Shown piece by piece: positions 1 to 12,230 of a stretch of DNA of 64,000 nucleotides. This stretch comes from Coturnix japonica (lineage: Eukaryota > Chordata > Aves > Galliformes > Phasianidae), in assembly GCF_001577835.2 (NCBI RefSeq), contig NC_029519.1:78949499-79013498 (forward strand), read 5' to 3'. Below the pieces are notes generated by a model, which saw nothing but the letters and a program-made list of their open reading frames with translations, ran no database searches and was not told where the DNA came from. The translations under genes and the position numbers were made by a program. Each line of letters begins with the position of its first letter. Within the stretch, counting starts at the first letter, position 1.

Positions 1-512
1 TTTTTTTGATAAGTCTGTTTTGCTTTGCTTTGAAGGACTCATTCTAGCAAAAGGCTAAGGTAAATGGGTGCCAAACCTGGATAGCTGAGTTAATTCTCTA
101 AAGATGGATAAGACACATTCAAATCAGTGAGATTTTCAGCTATTATTTCCAACACTATAAAAATCTTCCCTTCCCTCCCCGCTGAAAGCAAATTTTCTAA
201 TATAGTAATAAAAGCAGCAGAAGGTAGAACCAAGACCAGTGAGAGAGCTGGCAGGACAATGCTGTCTCATTTAGAATTAATTTGTATATGCAGTCTTGTT
301 AAAGTGCATTTTACTTGCTCTGATGAAGACAGAATTAATTTCCCTATGATTAGCATTCCTGCTTCTTAGAGATATTTTCTGGTGTTCACATTTATTTATT
401 TATTTGTTTATTTTCCCCTGTTATGGTATATCATTTTGAAAAATATTTAAGAATAAAGGCCCTCTCTGCTGACATGACAGTGCTTCCAAATGTTGGGTTG
501 TTCCTCCAGCTG
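1..512. other. Unique AT-rich non-coding DNA
   Basis: No gene or recognised repeat is visible. A short TTTA-type run lies near 391-413. The small open frame at 127-369 has ordinary AT-rich composition and no recognisable motif. Confidence 0.6.
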
Positions 513-966
513 TTCTGGAGGAGGGCCGCAGAGATGCTTAGAGGGCTGGAGCACCTCTCTATGAAGAAAGGTTGAAGGAATTGGGCTTGTTGGAAGTTGG
601 TCTTGGAGAATACAAAGCTCAGAGGAAACCTTGTTGCAGCCTTCTGGAGCTTAGAAACAGGAGGGGGTACAGCCTTTCTAAAACACTCTGATAGCAATAG
701 GACAAGGGTGGATGGCTTTAAACTAAAAGAGGGGAGATTTAGGTTATATCCTTGGAAGAAATTCTATAGTGACAGGGTGCTGAGGTAATGGAACAGGCTG
801 CCCAGAGAGGTTGTGGATGCCCCATTCCTGGAGGTGCTCAAGGCTGGGTTGGATGGGGCCCTGGGCAGCCTGATCTGGTGGGGAGCAACCAGCCCATGGC
901 AGGGGGTTGATTCTACAGAATCTTTAAGGTCCTCCTCCAACCCAAGCCATTCTGTCATTCTGTGAT
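513..966 (+). mobile_element. CR1 LINE, 5'-truncated, with 3' end
   Basis: The piece starts at a diagnostic CR1 string (GGAGGAGGGCCGCAGAGATG) and ends with the CR1 3' terminus, GGTCCTCCTCCAACCCAAGC plus ATTCTGTC/ATTCTGTG octamers. Its forward translation gives the C-terminal part of CR1 ORF2: [10 protein letters not shown], then WNRLPREVVDAP, then LEVLKAGLDGALG. An in-frame TAA sits just before WNRLP, so the copy is a dead remnant. CR1 is the main non-LTR retrotransposon of birds. It copies by target-primed reverse transcription and usually leaves 5'-truncated copies such as this one. Confidence 0.93.
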
Positions 967-3035
967 GTTCCTGTACGGTCCATTTGAGAATCTAAACATT
1001 CATTTAATTAATTATAATCTAGATATAACTAATGTGTGATGTTATGTCTCAACTTGTTTCTTTATGTATAATAAAATAAACATCACTAATATGTAATGGA
1101 TGCCTTCATGACAGATATGACTAACTGTATGCCTTTTCTGTCCTTAGTGCAACTTGCCACTGTCCCGCTTATTCTTTTAGCTTGTTATGCTATATTAACC
1201 TGAAAATAATTTAGTATAAGCAAGTCCTGTAAAATACATTAAAATGCTAATTCAGTGCTTATAAACAAGGGCGTGCTGCAAAGCTCAATGAATTACTTAA
1301 TATTTATAAATTATTCTGTAATACTCAAATGGAGATGACATTGATGAAACAATAGAATAATGTTCTTTACAGTCATTCTATTTTCAGATATTAATGCTCT
1401 CAAAACCATTGTTTCCTAAGAAATGAAAATCTGCTTTAAATGGCAACTAGATGAGACTATATTTGTGAACTATATAAACACTGACTGTGAAAAACATCCA
1501 CTGATTATGATATTTAAGAGAAGAAATACCATTGCAGATACTGTACTGAAAGCTGGATCCCAATTGCAGGGGTTGGTATATATATATACATATATATTGT
1601 ACTAATCTAAGCCACCACCGGCAGAAGCTAAAATAGTACAAATTCATATTACTAATTCTGGGGTAGTTTTTTTTTTTCTTTTTAGTTTTTTCTTTTTTTT
1701 TTTTTCTTTTTAAAAAAATTGTGAAAAGCTAAATTTGATTTGGGTGTCTTTATGTGGGACTGAGAATTGCTCTTCCGTACTGGTCTAACTTTATGCCAAA
1801 TATAAGTACCACAGTCAGCATAAATACAGCATAAAAGTCATATTGTGTGCTCTGGATAGAAATGCAATCATGTGGATCATCAGTTCACACAAGATCTGTT
1901 CTTTAGATGATCCAATATAGCACTACAGCTTTAGATAGATATAATTATGAGTATAAAAAGTATCTTTTTTTAAATTGTGGATGATTTAGCTAAATGCAGT
2001 GGGGTACAAATTATAAGCTGACTGACTTTATGAGCTAATCAGGATTAATACAGTATCATCTGTGAGCTCAGTGAAATTCCTCATGTTCTTGATAAGTATA
2101 AAACTTTGTCCATCTTTTAGAAGTACTAATTTGAGCATGGAGCGATTTCTCTTAAATCACCTATTATGGAGAAAGAAAGACTCCATTCCAGATATTGTAG
2201 CATAATATCCGTGTCGTTCACGTTACTCTGTGAAACAATGACTGGAAGCACTGAGCTGCAAAATGTGTATTGTTAATCATTGGGTCATTAACCTTAACAA
2301 TGTCAATGCATTTCCCTATCAGATCCAACTAAAGACTGCCTGAGGTAATAGTTAAGAGAACATTTCACACAAATGAACATATTAATGCTTTATTTGGTTC
2401 TAAATGCAGTGTGAAGGGTTTAGGTAGAAGCTAGTGTACAAGGAAAAGACAAAGTACAACTGATAAGGGATAATAAAAATTTACCAAAAGTAAACAAGTA
2501 GTCCCCGGTTTTCTGCAGCTGAGAACTCTATGCCTACCTCAAGTTGTAATCATTTAGATTACAATTTATATTTATTATATATATATATGTAATAAAATGC
2601 TATTTTTTGAGGGATATTAATATCAAAGGCCTGAGAATTCCTTAAAAGGCAGAGACATGTTTAACATCCATTCTCTGATTTCTGTAATTTGGGTGAATTT
2701 TATGATCTGCTGTTTCCACAGGAAAATAGAGATTATAACGTTTCTTTATTTGGCTCCAGCTGATGTGCTTTTGTCTGAGCTGTTCTCTCCCTAAATCTGG
2801 CAAAGAAGGTCCTGTACGCCCTGATACAAGAAGATGCCACTGCAACCCATAAACATGTTTCTCCTTCACACAGACAATACAGATGACCACAGTTAAATCA
2901 AATACTAACTGCACAAAACCTATGTGTTCTCCTCATTCACTCTTTGCATCTGAAAAGAGTCTGGATAAATACCATCCAGCAATGAACTCCTAGAGTGACT
3001 ACCAGAGGGACTTATTTAGCATGCTCAGCCATTTT
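967..3035. other. Unique AT-rich non-coding DNA
   Basis: No gene is visible. It contains a TA-type run at about 1577-1598, a T-rich block at about 1666-1708 and a TA run at about 2575-2590. Confidence 0.55.
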
Positions 3036-3098
3036 GATCCAGGAGCTGGACTTGATGATTGTTGTGTGTCCCTTCCATCTCAGGATACTCTATGATTC
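3036..3098 (+). mobile_element. CR1 LINE 3'-end fragment
   Basis: This is a 63-bp remnant of the CR1 3' terminus. It contains GGAGCTGGACTTGATGATTG, then CCCTTCCATCTCAGGATACT and a single TATGATTC. The order and spacing match the last part of CR1 in sense orientation. Only the tail survives. Confidence 0.8.
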
Positions 3099-6000
3099 CG
3101 ATAACCCCATAAATATATGTCACCTAGGAGGGCAGCTCAGAAAGCCCATAAAATGGTCTGTTGTCATTGCTGGGAAAAAATCATGTAATCATCTGTCTAT
3201 TCCCATGTTGCACTCAGGAGAAAGGGCTGTAATAATGCACTGGAAATTGGTTGATCGGTCCTCTTGGTCTGCAAACAGCCTGCAGGATGTACAGAAAAAT
3301 ATTCAAACTAAAGGCTTTTAAAAACAACTGCATAAAGCTTTTTCCACTTCAGGTGCTTTCAAAAAGCCTCAGTTCTATGGCTTTCACATTTCACTTGGAA
3401 GATTAATGATCAAAATGACACATTTCATACTCAGTTCCTACTAAATTGTTAGATAGCCTAATATCTTACTTCTGTAAACATGTAGCACTGAGTCACATTA
3501 GCTTTTGAAACTAGGTCCTTAATATTGCTTTGCTTAGCAATGAGCAGTGAAGAGATGGTATTCTGTAACTATCTGATGAGTGTTATCAAAAAACAGAGAT
3601 AGGAATTAACTAGGGGCTCTTGAAATAGGAATTGTGATATCAGCTGGCGTGTGCTTAAATGGTCAGGCCACTGATATTTCTAGTTTTAATTTAATTCTCC
3701 TACTTTTAGTTATGCACTCCTGGAGGACCTACAATTTTGCTCACCTCTGTCCTAACACCCTTTGCAGTCTGTGACAGTTCTCTTACTTACCACTTAGCAA
3801 AATTATACTATCTGAAATTGCTACTGAAGTTGAAAAGTGGAGAGCATTATGCAGAGGACTGTTTGTTGTTAATACAGCAGGAAATCTCACCTGTCAGTCT
3901 TGACGTTTCTTGCATATGCATTGATATAAACCAGTTCTAATTCCTAGTGAATAAACAACGAGGCCAGATAATTCTGCAATAGTTGTGACTTTCTGCTTGC
4001 ATAGGCATAGAAGCAACAATCTGGTAGTGTATTACTTCTGAGGAAGGTTTTTTTCTTGTTTTTTGTTTGTTTTTTTTTTTAATGTCCTATTCCAGTGTGG
4101 TTTTAAGAATTTGTATGTTGATGAGAGAGAGTGAGCTTTTGTCATCAATTCAGTATTACATTTCTAACCTCTTGCTTTTATTTATTTATTTTCTTATTGT
4201 TTCTATTTTATTTCACTCATTCAAGCAGTCCCTATGTGAAAGCTTTAAGTACTCAAAATCTATTCCAATAATGAAGAAATTAATGTCAGGCAAAGCAGTT
4301 TTTCCTAAGTTTACAACTAATTATCTCAGACAAGATCAAAATTGACGTGAAGAAAATTTATTTTATCTCTAAAAAAAGACCAAACTGAAGCTTCTCAGTT
4401 ACATCTACTTGTATAAAATTAGGTGGGATTCATAAGCATTTGCCACTGCTAATCCTAGTCAGTGCATGTCAAGTTTATTTACCTTAAAAAGAGAACACAT
4501 CAGTAGTAATATGTTATAGGAATTAAACTGCCACAGTTGTCATTTGATCCAGCAAGGTTTAGGTTCTATTTCTATAACTGTTCTTAAGCTCCCATCCAAC
4601 ATCCCCTCTCTAGGTAACTGGAATTTGGCCGTGAAGCTAAAATAAATGAAGAACAGGTAACATTTAACAAGATACGCACCAGGAGTCTGAAAGGGAAATT
4701 TTCTGCATCACAACTAGGAGTGTATGTAGGGGGTACCATATTTTTGTTATGCCTACTGCTAATGTAAGATTTGCCCTTTTGGGGACAAACTCTATCTTCT
4801 CTTTTAGCATAGTTTTTCTTCTTCTTCTTCATTTTTTTTTTTTAATTATTATTTTTTATTTTTCCAGAACAGTTCTGACTCTTATTAACCTGACAGCATT
4901 GTGTAAGCAGTGTATATCAGCTTTTATATTACACTTGAAAAATCACTAGGTTATGCAAGGCAAATCTGTGCCCCAGTAGACACATTTTCCTCTCTTTTTG
5001 TGAGAAGATGCTCAAAGTACCTATAAATTTCACTTGCATTCTGGAAGATATCATTCTCTAGAAGTGTAGTAATAACCAGTACTGACTGTTTTGGGATGAG
5101 AGACTCTTGGTTTGGGGACACTTTGTTTTTCTTCTGTGCTGCTGTTTATCCCACAGTGGAAACAAGCAAGCAGTTGCAGTAGATTTAAACTTACAATCTT
5201 ACTTAGCCTTATGGATAAATCATTAGAGTTCTATTCCAAATCTGGTTTTGCTGATGCAGATCATCTCTCTGCATGCGTGGCAAGATGATCTCAGATGTGC
5301 TCCACATGGAGGACAGCTACACTAAAGCAGAATAATAAATTAGGATGTGACTGGCAAGCAAATACGATGCCAAGGAAGACAAGCAACTCTAGCTATATCT
5401 ACAGCATGATATAGAAAATTAGCTATGATTAGCCAAGAAACTGTAAGTAGATGTAGAAGTGTAGCTGCATCTGCATGCTGTGGCTTTATTTTACTGGATG
5501 CTGAGGAAAGGCTACCTCAAACACAGGTCAAAACTGTGTGCTTTGGGATGCTAATTAGTTTCTCTTTGTGATACTGTACTATACTATACTGTGTCAGCCA
5601 ACCACCTGAAGTCATCTATATCTATAACATGCCCTGCATATATGTAATAGGGAAAATTCAGATGCCTAAAATTGTGTTCTCACACATTGCTTTTCTCATG
5701 ATGGAAATGCAAAATATATTTTAACTATGGGTCATTTATCCATTAAGATGCCCATGTCTAAAATGTGAAGTTTCTGATCAGTATTTACATTGACTACACA
5801 TAATTGTGAGCATTCTTTGTCATTGATCACTTTCTCCCTAGTAAGCAAACAATTCATACTATGCAGCTTTCTGCATGTGAATATGTAAATAATGATCTAG
5901 GAATGACTTTGTGATATTTAGTTGATAATGTGATGTTCTGTTGACTAGTTCTAACTGTATGTGGGCAGATAAATTAATTCCCTACATAGGCAGTTATTTT

Positions 6001-8863
6001 ATTCATTTCTTTAACATTAATTATACATGATTTAACCTCCTTTCTTAACGTCTATGGCACCCAGGAAAAAAACAAAACCTTAGTAAATCAATAAATACTT
6101 TTGCAGTGTTTCTATACAAAGCCTTAGGCCAAACAGCTGCTGTGAAAGTGTCCATGCTGTTTTTATCCCAAATGTTCCTTCCATCCATAGCTATTTTCCT
6201 CTTGCAAGAAAGCACCAGAAATGCAGGCATTTCATTTTCTTTTGCTTAAGTTAGCACTTTTCTCATTGAAGGCCCTCAAGGGAAGTGGAAACTCTGAAAT
6301 GCAAAATGCGATTTATGCTTGCCTTGTAAAATGCCAAGGAAACTGCTTTAAGACCATAATAACCCTTGCTGCTCATTCCATGAACATGTCTATAGAAAAT
6401 GTTAATTTAATCAACAAATTATGGCTTAGCACAAAGCAAAAAGTGTGAAAATACTAGCAGAGAAAGAGGAAAGGTCTCTTATAATTTTTATGATTAAACA
6501 TGAATTTGGGATTCGTTATTATTCTTGCATAAATGAAGAATTCTTACTAAATGGATTATGTTGCACTTCCCATTCATTTTATTGCTTGATTTACATCTAC
6601 ATACATGTCCCATAAAAATGTATGAGAACTCAGTTAATGCTGACACGAATGCATTTTAGTGAAACTGTTGAGGGTGGAGGGGGGGGGCAGAGATGTTGCT
6701 TTACAGAGAGATAAAAGAGAGATTGTGTACTTTCAGAGAAAACCCTGCAATTTTCACACTGTTTTCTACCAGCGTTTTTAGCTCATGGATACTCATCACA
6801 GAATGCTTCATACAGACTTAAGTGCTCCCTGCCAAATGTAGAAGCAACAAAGTTAGAAATAGGAATATTGGAGTGAAAAGGGACAGAAATAGATATCTCA
6901 AGTCAGCTTAAATACCCCATTTACAGCAGGGCTATATTATGCCTTTTAAACGAAAATGTGATTAGATCCTGCAAATTGAGTATCAATTAATAATATTCAC
7001 AATACAATGCAATATAATTACATTAGCAGGAAAACCTGTCAGATATATTGTAGCCGTGTCATTTGGGCATTCATCCTAAAGATAATGGGCTAAATTTTGT
7101 TCTGTTTTTTATAGCTTACATGAGTAGCATGTGGCTGGTTGAGCCTTCGTGGGCATGAAAAGTGTACCAATATACTTTAATGAACAGCTTTCTAAATATA
7201 CGTCTGTGAAGCATGTTTGGCAAACCATCTTTTTTGGTTGATAACTCAGCTCTGCAGATTAACTGCTATGGACATGGAGGAAGGTTATAGAAGAAAAGAC
7301 AATGACATAGAGTAAGTTTTATATATCCCTAATACTAAACTTGAGTAATAATTACTTCACTCTAATGTACCTCTTCCAAAATGGTCAAAATTCTACATTT
7401 ACAGTAGATCGTAATTCCAATGACAAAAGCACAAAGCTTAAATCTTATAAATTAAATCAGTCTGGGAATATTTAAGTATCAAAAGACCTTATGCTTTGTG
7501 CTCTCTGTCCCGGCAAAAAAGAGTGTAAGACATGTTGTTCTGGCTCTTTGTCTATATAACTTCTCTAGATCAAACTACCTGAGAAACTCTTTGGATCAAA
7601 GATCACATCTTGTGATCTGAGTATCATGCCATTTAAGGTAATGGACACCGCTGATACTATATAAATAATACAAATAACAGTTGTAAAAATAAATGGTATC
7701 ATTATCATCCTATACTTACACATATCCATTTTAATTTTGCAGCTGCATAGAAAAAAGAAATCTAATTTGTAACAAATTTTGAGCAAAACCATAACGTTAC
7801 CAAGAGAAGATGAAATTTAAAAACTTGATATTCTGATTGCTTTGTTTTCAAACAAACCTTTTCCCTATTCAGTATTGTGCTTTCTACAGATGGAAGAGGA
7901 TGATCTCCTATTTGTGAGAAAGGAATTTCAATTTATACTATACACCAAAGCTGAAGTCAGGTCAAAGTCCAACTGCCATGTTGATTGACAAAATGAGAAT
8001 ATAGCCAGGCATATTCTGAATGAAAAACATGATTTACTGTGGCTGCAGTCATTTACTGAGATTATAAAGGACTTGTGTTCTATATAATTCGTATATCCAT
8101 AGATCCAATGTAAGTGGATCCCATTGCAAAACTCATGTCTCCATTACAAAAAAGGATACACAAACAGATGCTCTGGCATTTACTATGCTTAGCATTTAGA
8201 TTAAAGGGCTGGAAGGAAAACTTAGAATTAATCAATAAATATAATTAGTTTCTGAAACAAATGTGTTTAGATACAGAATAGACATACACCCTGCCACACT
8301 TGGGAAATGGAACCTGCAACATGGTTGGAAGGATATGAAAGAGTTAGAGGAGAGATGGGGGCAAGCATGGGGATGAGTGTGATAAAATGACCAAGGCAGC
8401 AATGTCTACTGTGGGTGCAGTCAATAGAAGATATTGATTTAGTTACTCTGGAGGATGCCAAGGGCAAAAATGTGCTAGTACAAGACAGCACAGCAAATGG
8501 AAATTTTTGGTCATCAAACTTTTATTCCAATACTATTCAAGGTCTGTAGCCAATGGCAATAGTAATTGGTTGTTTAACGATTTCAAAATTTTTATTAAAA
8601 CTAATGCTAATTCATTTTTGTAATGCATATTGAGATTAATTGTCTGTCTTATGAATCCTCTTCATTAGTATCATGCCGAAGGGGCAGAATGGGCCTATGC
8701 TTTGCATTGCAAAGAGGAACAGTCTTCCCAAGAGAGTTTACAGACTGAGGGGAGGTAAAGATGAGATGATAAAGAAAGTAAAGATAACAGCCTGGTGACA
8801 GCTTATGTCCTGTTAATGACAGGAGAAAATAAGGAGATGGGAATGAAATAAAGAGTGAACAAG
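3099..8863. other. Long interval of unique non-coding DNA
   Basis: Nothing recognisable as an exon, RNA gene or mobile element was found over about 5.8 kb. Simple tracts include T-rich runs near 4048-4081, a CTT/T/ATT-rich stretch near 4817-4863 and a G8 run near 6679. Open frames are all under 95 codons and show no motif. Confidence 0.5.
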
Positions 8864-9421
8864 AATCATAGAATCATAGAATCATAGAATCACAAGGTTG
8901 GAAGGGACCTACAAGATCATCTAGTCCAACTGTCCTCCCATTACCATAGCTACAGCAAACCACTAAACCATATCTCGTAGCTCCTCATCCAGACACCTCT
9001 TGAACACTGCCAGGGATGGCAACTCCGCCACCACCCTGGGCAGATGATTCCAGTGCCTGACCACTCTTTGAGAGAAAAAGTTCCTTCTTATGTCCAATAT
9101 AAACCTCTACTGGTACAAGTTGTGACCATTTCCTCTGCTCATGTTTGTTGCTTGGGAGAAGAGGCCAAAGTCCTCCTCATCACTACCTCCCTTCAGGAAG
9201 TTGTAGAGTGCAATGAGGACTCCCCTGAGCCTCCTCTTCTCCAAGCTAAACATTCCCAGCTCCCTGGGCTGCTCCTCATAAGACTTGTGCTCCATACCCC
9301 TCACAAGTTTTGTTGCCCTCTCTGGACATGTTCGAGGACCTCAATGTCTTTCTTGTAGTGAGGAGTCCAAAACTGAACACAATACTTGAGAAGCGGCCTT
9401 ACCATTGCAGAATACAAGGAG
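8864..9421 (-). mobile_element. CR1 LINE, antisense, with 3' end
   Basis: On the + strand the copy begins with three ATCATAGA octamers, which are the reversed CR1 tail, then AAGGTTGGAAGGGACCTACA. It continues through the CR1 3' UTR and the end of ORF2, including CTCCTCTTCTCCAAGC and AACTGAACACAATACTTGAG. The minus-strand translation at 9107-9304 shows the typical [20 protein letters not shown] segment. The copy is truncated within ORF2. It is among the better preserved CR1 copies in the window, and the three intact tail octamers suggest a fairly young insertion. Confidence 0.94.
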
Positions 9422-9722
9422 TGGAAATATTGTGAAGCATGAAAAAAAAAACAAACAAACCCAAAACAAAAATAGAATGCTGTGAAGGAATGACTTCATG
9501 ATGAAAATAATGGTAGGGACAAAGGTGGAAGGATCAATAAAAGTAGCTGTTTGGCACAGAACGCAGAATCTCTCAAAAACATAGGCAGTTAAATGAACAG
9601 TTGTGCTTCCAGCTTTGGTCATTGTCCTTCTCCTTTATCTGCTGGCCTACACTCATGCTACTTTTCCAGTAGTTTTGCCCCAGCCAAGAAAAATATAAAA
9701 TATCTTGTCCTGTAAATGAAGC

Positions 9723-9782
9723 TTTATTTATTTATTTATTTATTTTAATTTTTTAGAATTATTTTATTTATTTATTTATTTA
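9723..9782. repeat. (TTTA)n microsatellite, interrupted
   Basis: There are two runs of about four to five TTTA units, separated by an AT-rich spacer of roughly 25 bp containing TTTTAGAATT. Confidence 0.9.
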
Positions 9783-9865
9783 TAATCCCCCACAAAAAAG
9801 GTGCAGTCCTATAAATTCTTTAGTTATTTTGTGTTGTAATTTCACTTTCTTTCACTCCTGTCAGA

Positions 9866-10335
9866 TTGTGTCCAGAGGAGGGCCACAAAAATGATCCAAG
9901 AAATGGAATGCCTTCCCTACCTGAATAGGCTGAGAACTAGGTCTGTTCAGAATGGAGAAGAGATGGCTCCATGGAGACCTGAGGGTACTCCTTCAATAAG
10001 GGGCAGTAAGAAAGAAGGGAACAGACTCTAACAGAGTCTGTGACAGCTTATGCTTCTAACAGAGTCTGTTGTGATAGCAGAAGAGGAAGTGATTTCAAAC
10101 TAAAAGAGAGGAGATTTAGATTGAACATAAGGAAAACATTTTTTACAATAAGGGCAGTGAAACACTGGCACAGGTTGCCCAGAGATGTGGTGGATGCCCT
10201 GTCCCTGTAGACACCCGAGGTCAGGCTGGATGGGGCTCTGAGCACAGAGCTGTAGGTGTCCCTGTTCATTGTGGGGAAGTTGGACTAGATGGCTTTTAAA
10301 GATCTCTTTCAACTGAAAAGATTCTGTGATTCTAA
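9866..10335 (+). mobile_element. CR1 LINE, 5'-truncated, with 3' end
   Basis: The copy begins with GTCCAGAGGAGGGCCACAAA and runs to AAGATTCTGTGATTCT. It contains the CR1 ORF2 C-terminal region (ACTAAAAGAGAGGAGATTTA and ACAGGTTGCCCAGAGATGTG) and the 3' UTR (GTCCCTGTTCATTGTGGGGA). The 15-mer TCTAACAGAGTCTGT occurs at 10027-10041 and again at 10055-10069, a 28-bp local tandem duplication within the element. Confidence 0.93.
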
Positions 10336-11765
10336 TTTAAAGCTAGCACAGGCAAAACTATAGTCTACTGAAAATGCAACCTTGTGTTTTAGACATAACC
10401 TCAGTATCTTCAGATAACAAGTTCTGTGCAAGATCTAGCAGAATTGGATTAACTCTGGAAATGGAACAATACTAAAATCACTAAATAATTCTTCAGTTAT
10501 GTGTCACTCCTTTCTCTTATTCCTTTTGACCTCTGTGGAGCATGTAGGCGATGAAAGTTGTAGAGGAAATGTGGTTCTGCTTTCTGTATGCTACACTTTT
10601 GAATTTCAGCAGGCAGCCTGGGAGTGCCCTGGAGCAGCTTAAGATAAGCCTAAGAAAGTGAGTTCTGTGTTGTGCTAACTCATGCTCATTCCTGTATTGA
10701 ATGGGCACATTTTAAGTTTTTTGATGCATAAAGAGCTTTATATACATCCTTTTCTTTTTTCTTCACCTCAATAAATAAATAAATAAATAAACAAATGAAA
10801 AGTATTAGAAAAGAACATTATTTTCCTATAGAGCATTTTGAAAGATATAAATCTGAATAACCACATACATGCTCCAACACTAATTACTGACACTTAACAT
10901 GAGACATTTGCCTGAGGTATTTGCCCCTGGTATTTACCTGCATCCCAAGTGACCATCTGGCAGTTGTCATTGATCTGGTTTCAGTTTTCTGGGAGCTACA
11001 GTTGTTTTGCATTTGTTTAACTTACAGAAGGAAATACATATTTTTCCTAACATGAAATGAACAGCAACCTTTTGTTACCTGACAGACAGATCCTGTGGAT
11101 CTGTATGTGGCTCTGTTTCTGAAGCACTTTTTGATCTACACATCCTTAGAAAGCTTCCCCAGTGCTTCTACTTATGCACCTATCTTTTTCATTATTTATT
11201 GGCTAAAGCAAACAACCCAAACCCGCTTTATGTCTGCTTTCTGTCCCTCAGCTTCACTAGGGATCCCACGACAGTTTCCATTACTGCCAAGGTGCCTTTT
11301 GATGACAGTTCCAATCCTGCTTTTGTCCATTTCTTCTTTTCTTCGTCTAGTTGCAGTTTTCTGTCATACCATGCTGATCACATCGCAGATTCCCATGACA
11401 ATTCCTAGCAATGCAGCTACTCAAGTAGAGGTTGCTAGACTGAAACTCAAGAATACAGTCTCTTTTGTAGTGAGGCAAGTAGTGCCGAACCCTCCAAAAG
11501 ACATGTGCTGATATGCATACTGCTATTCAGGCTTTACATTAAAATTATTATGGAGCTATAAGAAATGATGCTATAGTTTTGTAGATCAGAGAAATGAAAA
11601 GAAGCATATCTAGCAAGATATTTAGCTTATCCATCATCATTTGCATTATTTGCCAGTGTAGATGTTCCACTACTTGAAGAAGCTTAGATTTAAATATCTA
11701 AGATAATAGATCCTTTACAAAAACAGTCTGAAATCACTACATCAGTGTTATTAATATTAGTTTTA
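10336..11765. other. Non-coding DNA with one longer open frame
   Basis: No recognised gene is present. From 11095 to 11511 the + strand is open for 138 codons from a GTG, and a second frame (11199-11408) is open across part of it. The sequence here is less AT-rich than its surroundings. The translation is rich in Ser, Leu and Phe and has no motif I recognise. No convincing splice sites or codon bias were seen, so chance is the simplest reading. Confidence 0.4.
10772..10796. repeat. (AAAT)n microsatellite
   Basis: About five to six tandem AAAT units follow a T/C-rich stretch. Confidence 0.85.
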
Positions 11766-11770
11766 ATTGC

Positions 11771-12225
11771 TGTCATAGAGGTATCTAGACCAATCTATGT
11801 CCGTGACAGGGGGGCAGTATGCCTGTGGGCCACCTGGCCCCCCAAAGAAATGAGAAGGAAAAAGGGGAAGGGGTAGGGAGATAGGAGCAGGGCTCAAGGA
11901 AACAAACAGAGCAGCGGCAATGATCTAAGGAGGAAAACTTATTTTACTAACTATGATATCGAAATGCAAGATAACACAATATAATACAGTCTAATTGAAA
12001 TTGAGTTTTCTGAAGACCGAGAAGCCTACTTTGAAATTGATGTTGCACAGCTTGGAAGCATACCTACACCCACTGCCAGGCAGTGAGAGAGAGAGAATGA
12101 GTGTCACTTCCATGATGTATTTTCCTCTTTGACAGTGAGGTCCTCTGGGACATGTAGTTCTTCTTTGTGCTCCACATGATGTTGTGATGTGGAATACCAA
12201 TAGCAAAAATTACAAAATCATGACA
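11771..12225 (-). mobile_element. Solo LTR of an endogenous retrovirus (family A, copy 1)
   Basis: This 455-bp fossil aligns along its length with the copy at 55959-56451. It is bounded by TGTCAT on the left and ATGACA on the right, the TG...CA inverted ends of a retroviral LTR. It is flanked by an exact 5-bp direct repeat, ATTGC, at 11766-11770 and 12226-12230. Read on the minus strand it carries an AGTAAA-type polyadenylation region followed by a C/T-rich 3' part, which sets the orientation. No internal retroviral sequence adjoins it, as expected after LTR-LTR recombination. A 5-bp duplication fits class II or III avian retroviruses. The exact family is not known to me. It is clearly old. 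Confidence 0.8.
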
Positions 12226-12230
12226 ATTGC

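Noticed and set aside
2995-3321. 108-codon + strand open frame
   Set aside because: It runs across a CR1 3'-end fragment (3036-3098), starts from a non-ATG codon and has no protein motif. It is a chance frame.
8864-8890. CRISPR-like or telomere-like short tandem repeat
   Set aside because: The ATCATAGA repeats are the 3'-terminal octamers of an antisense CR1.
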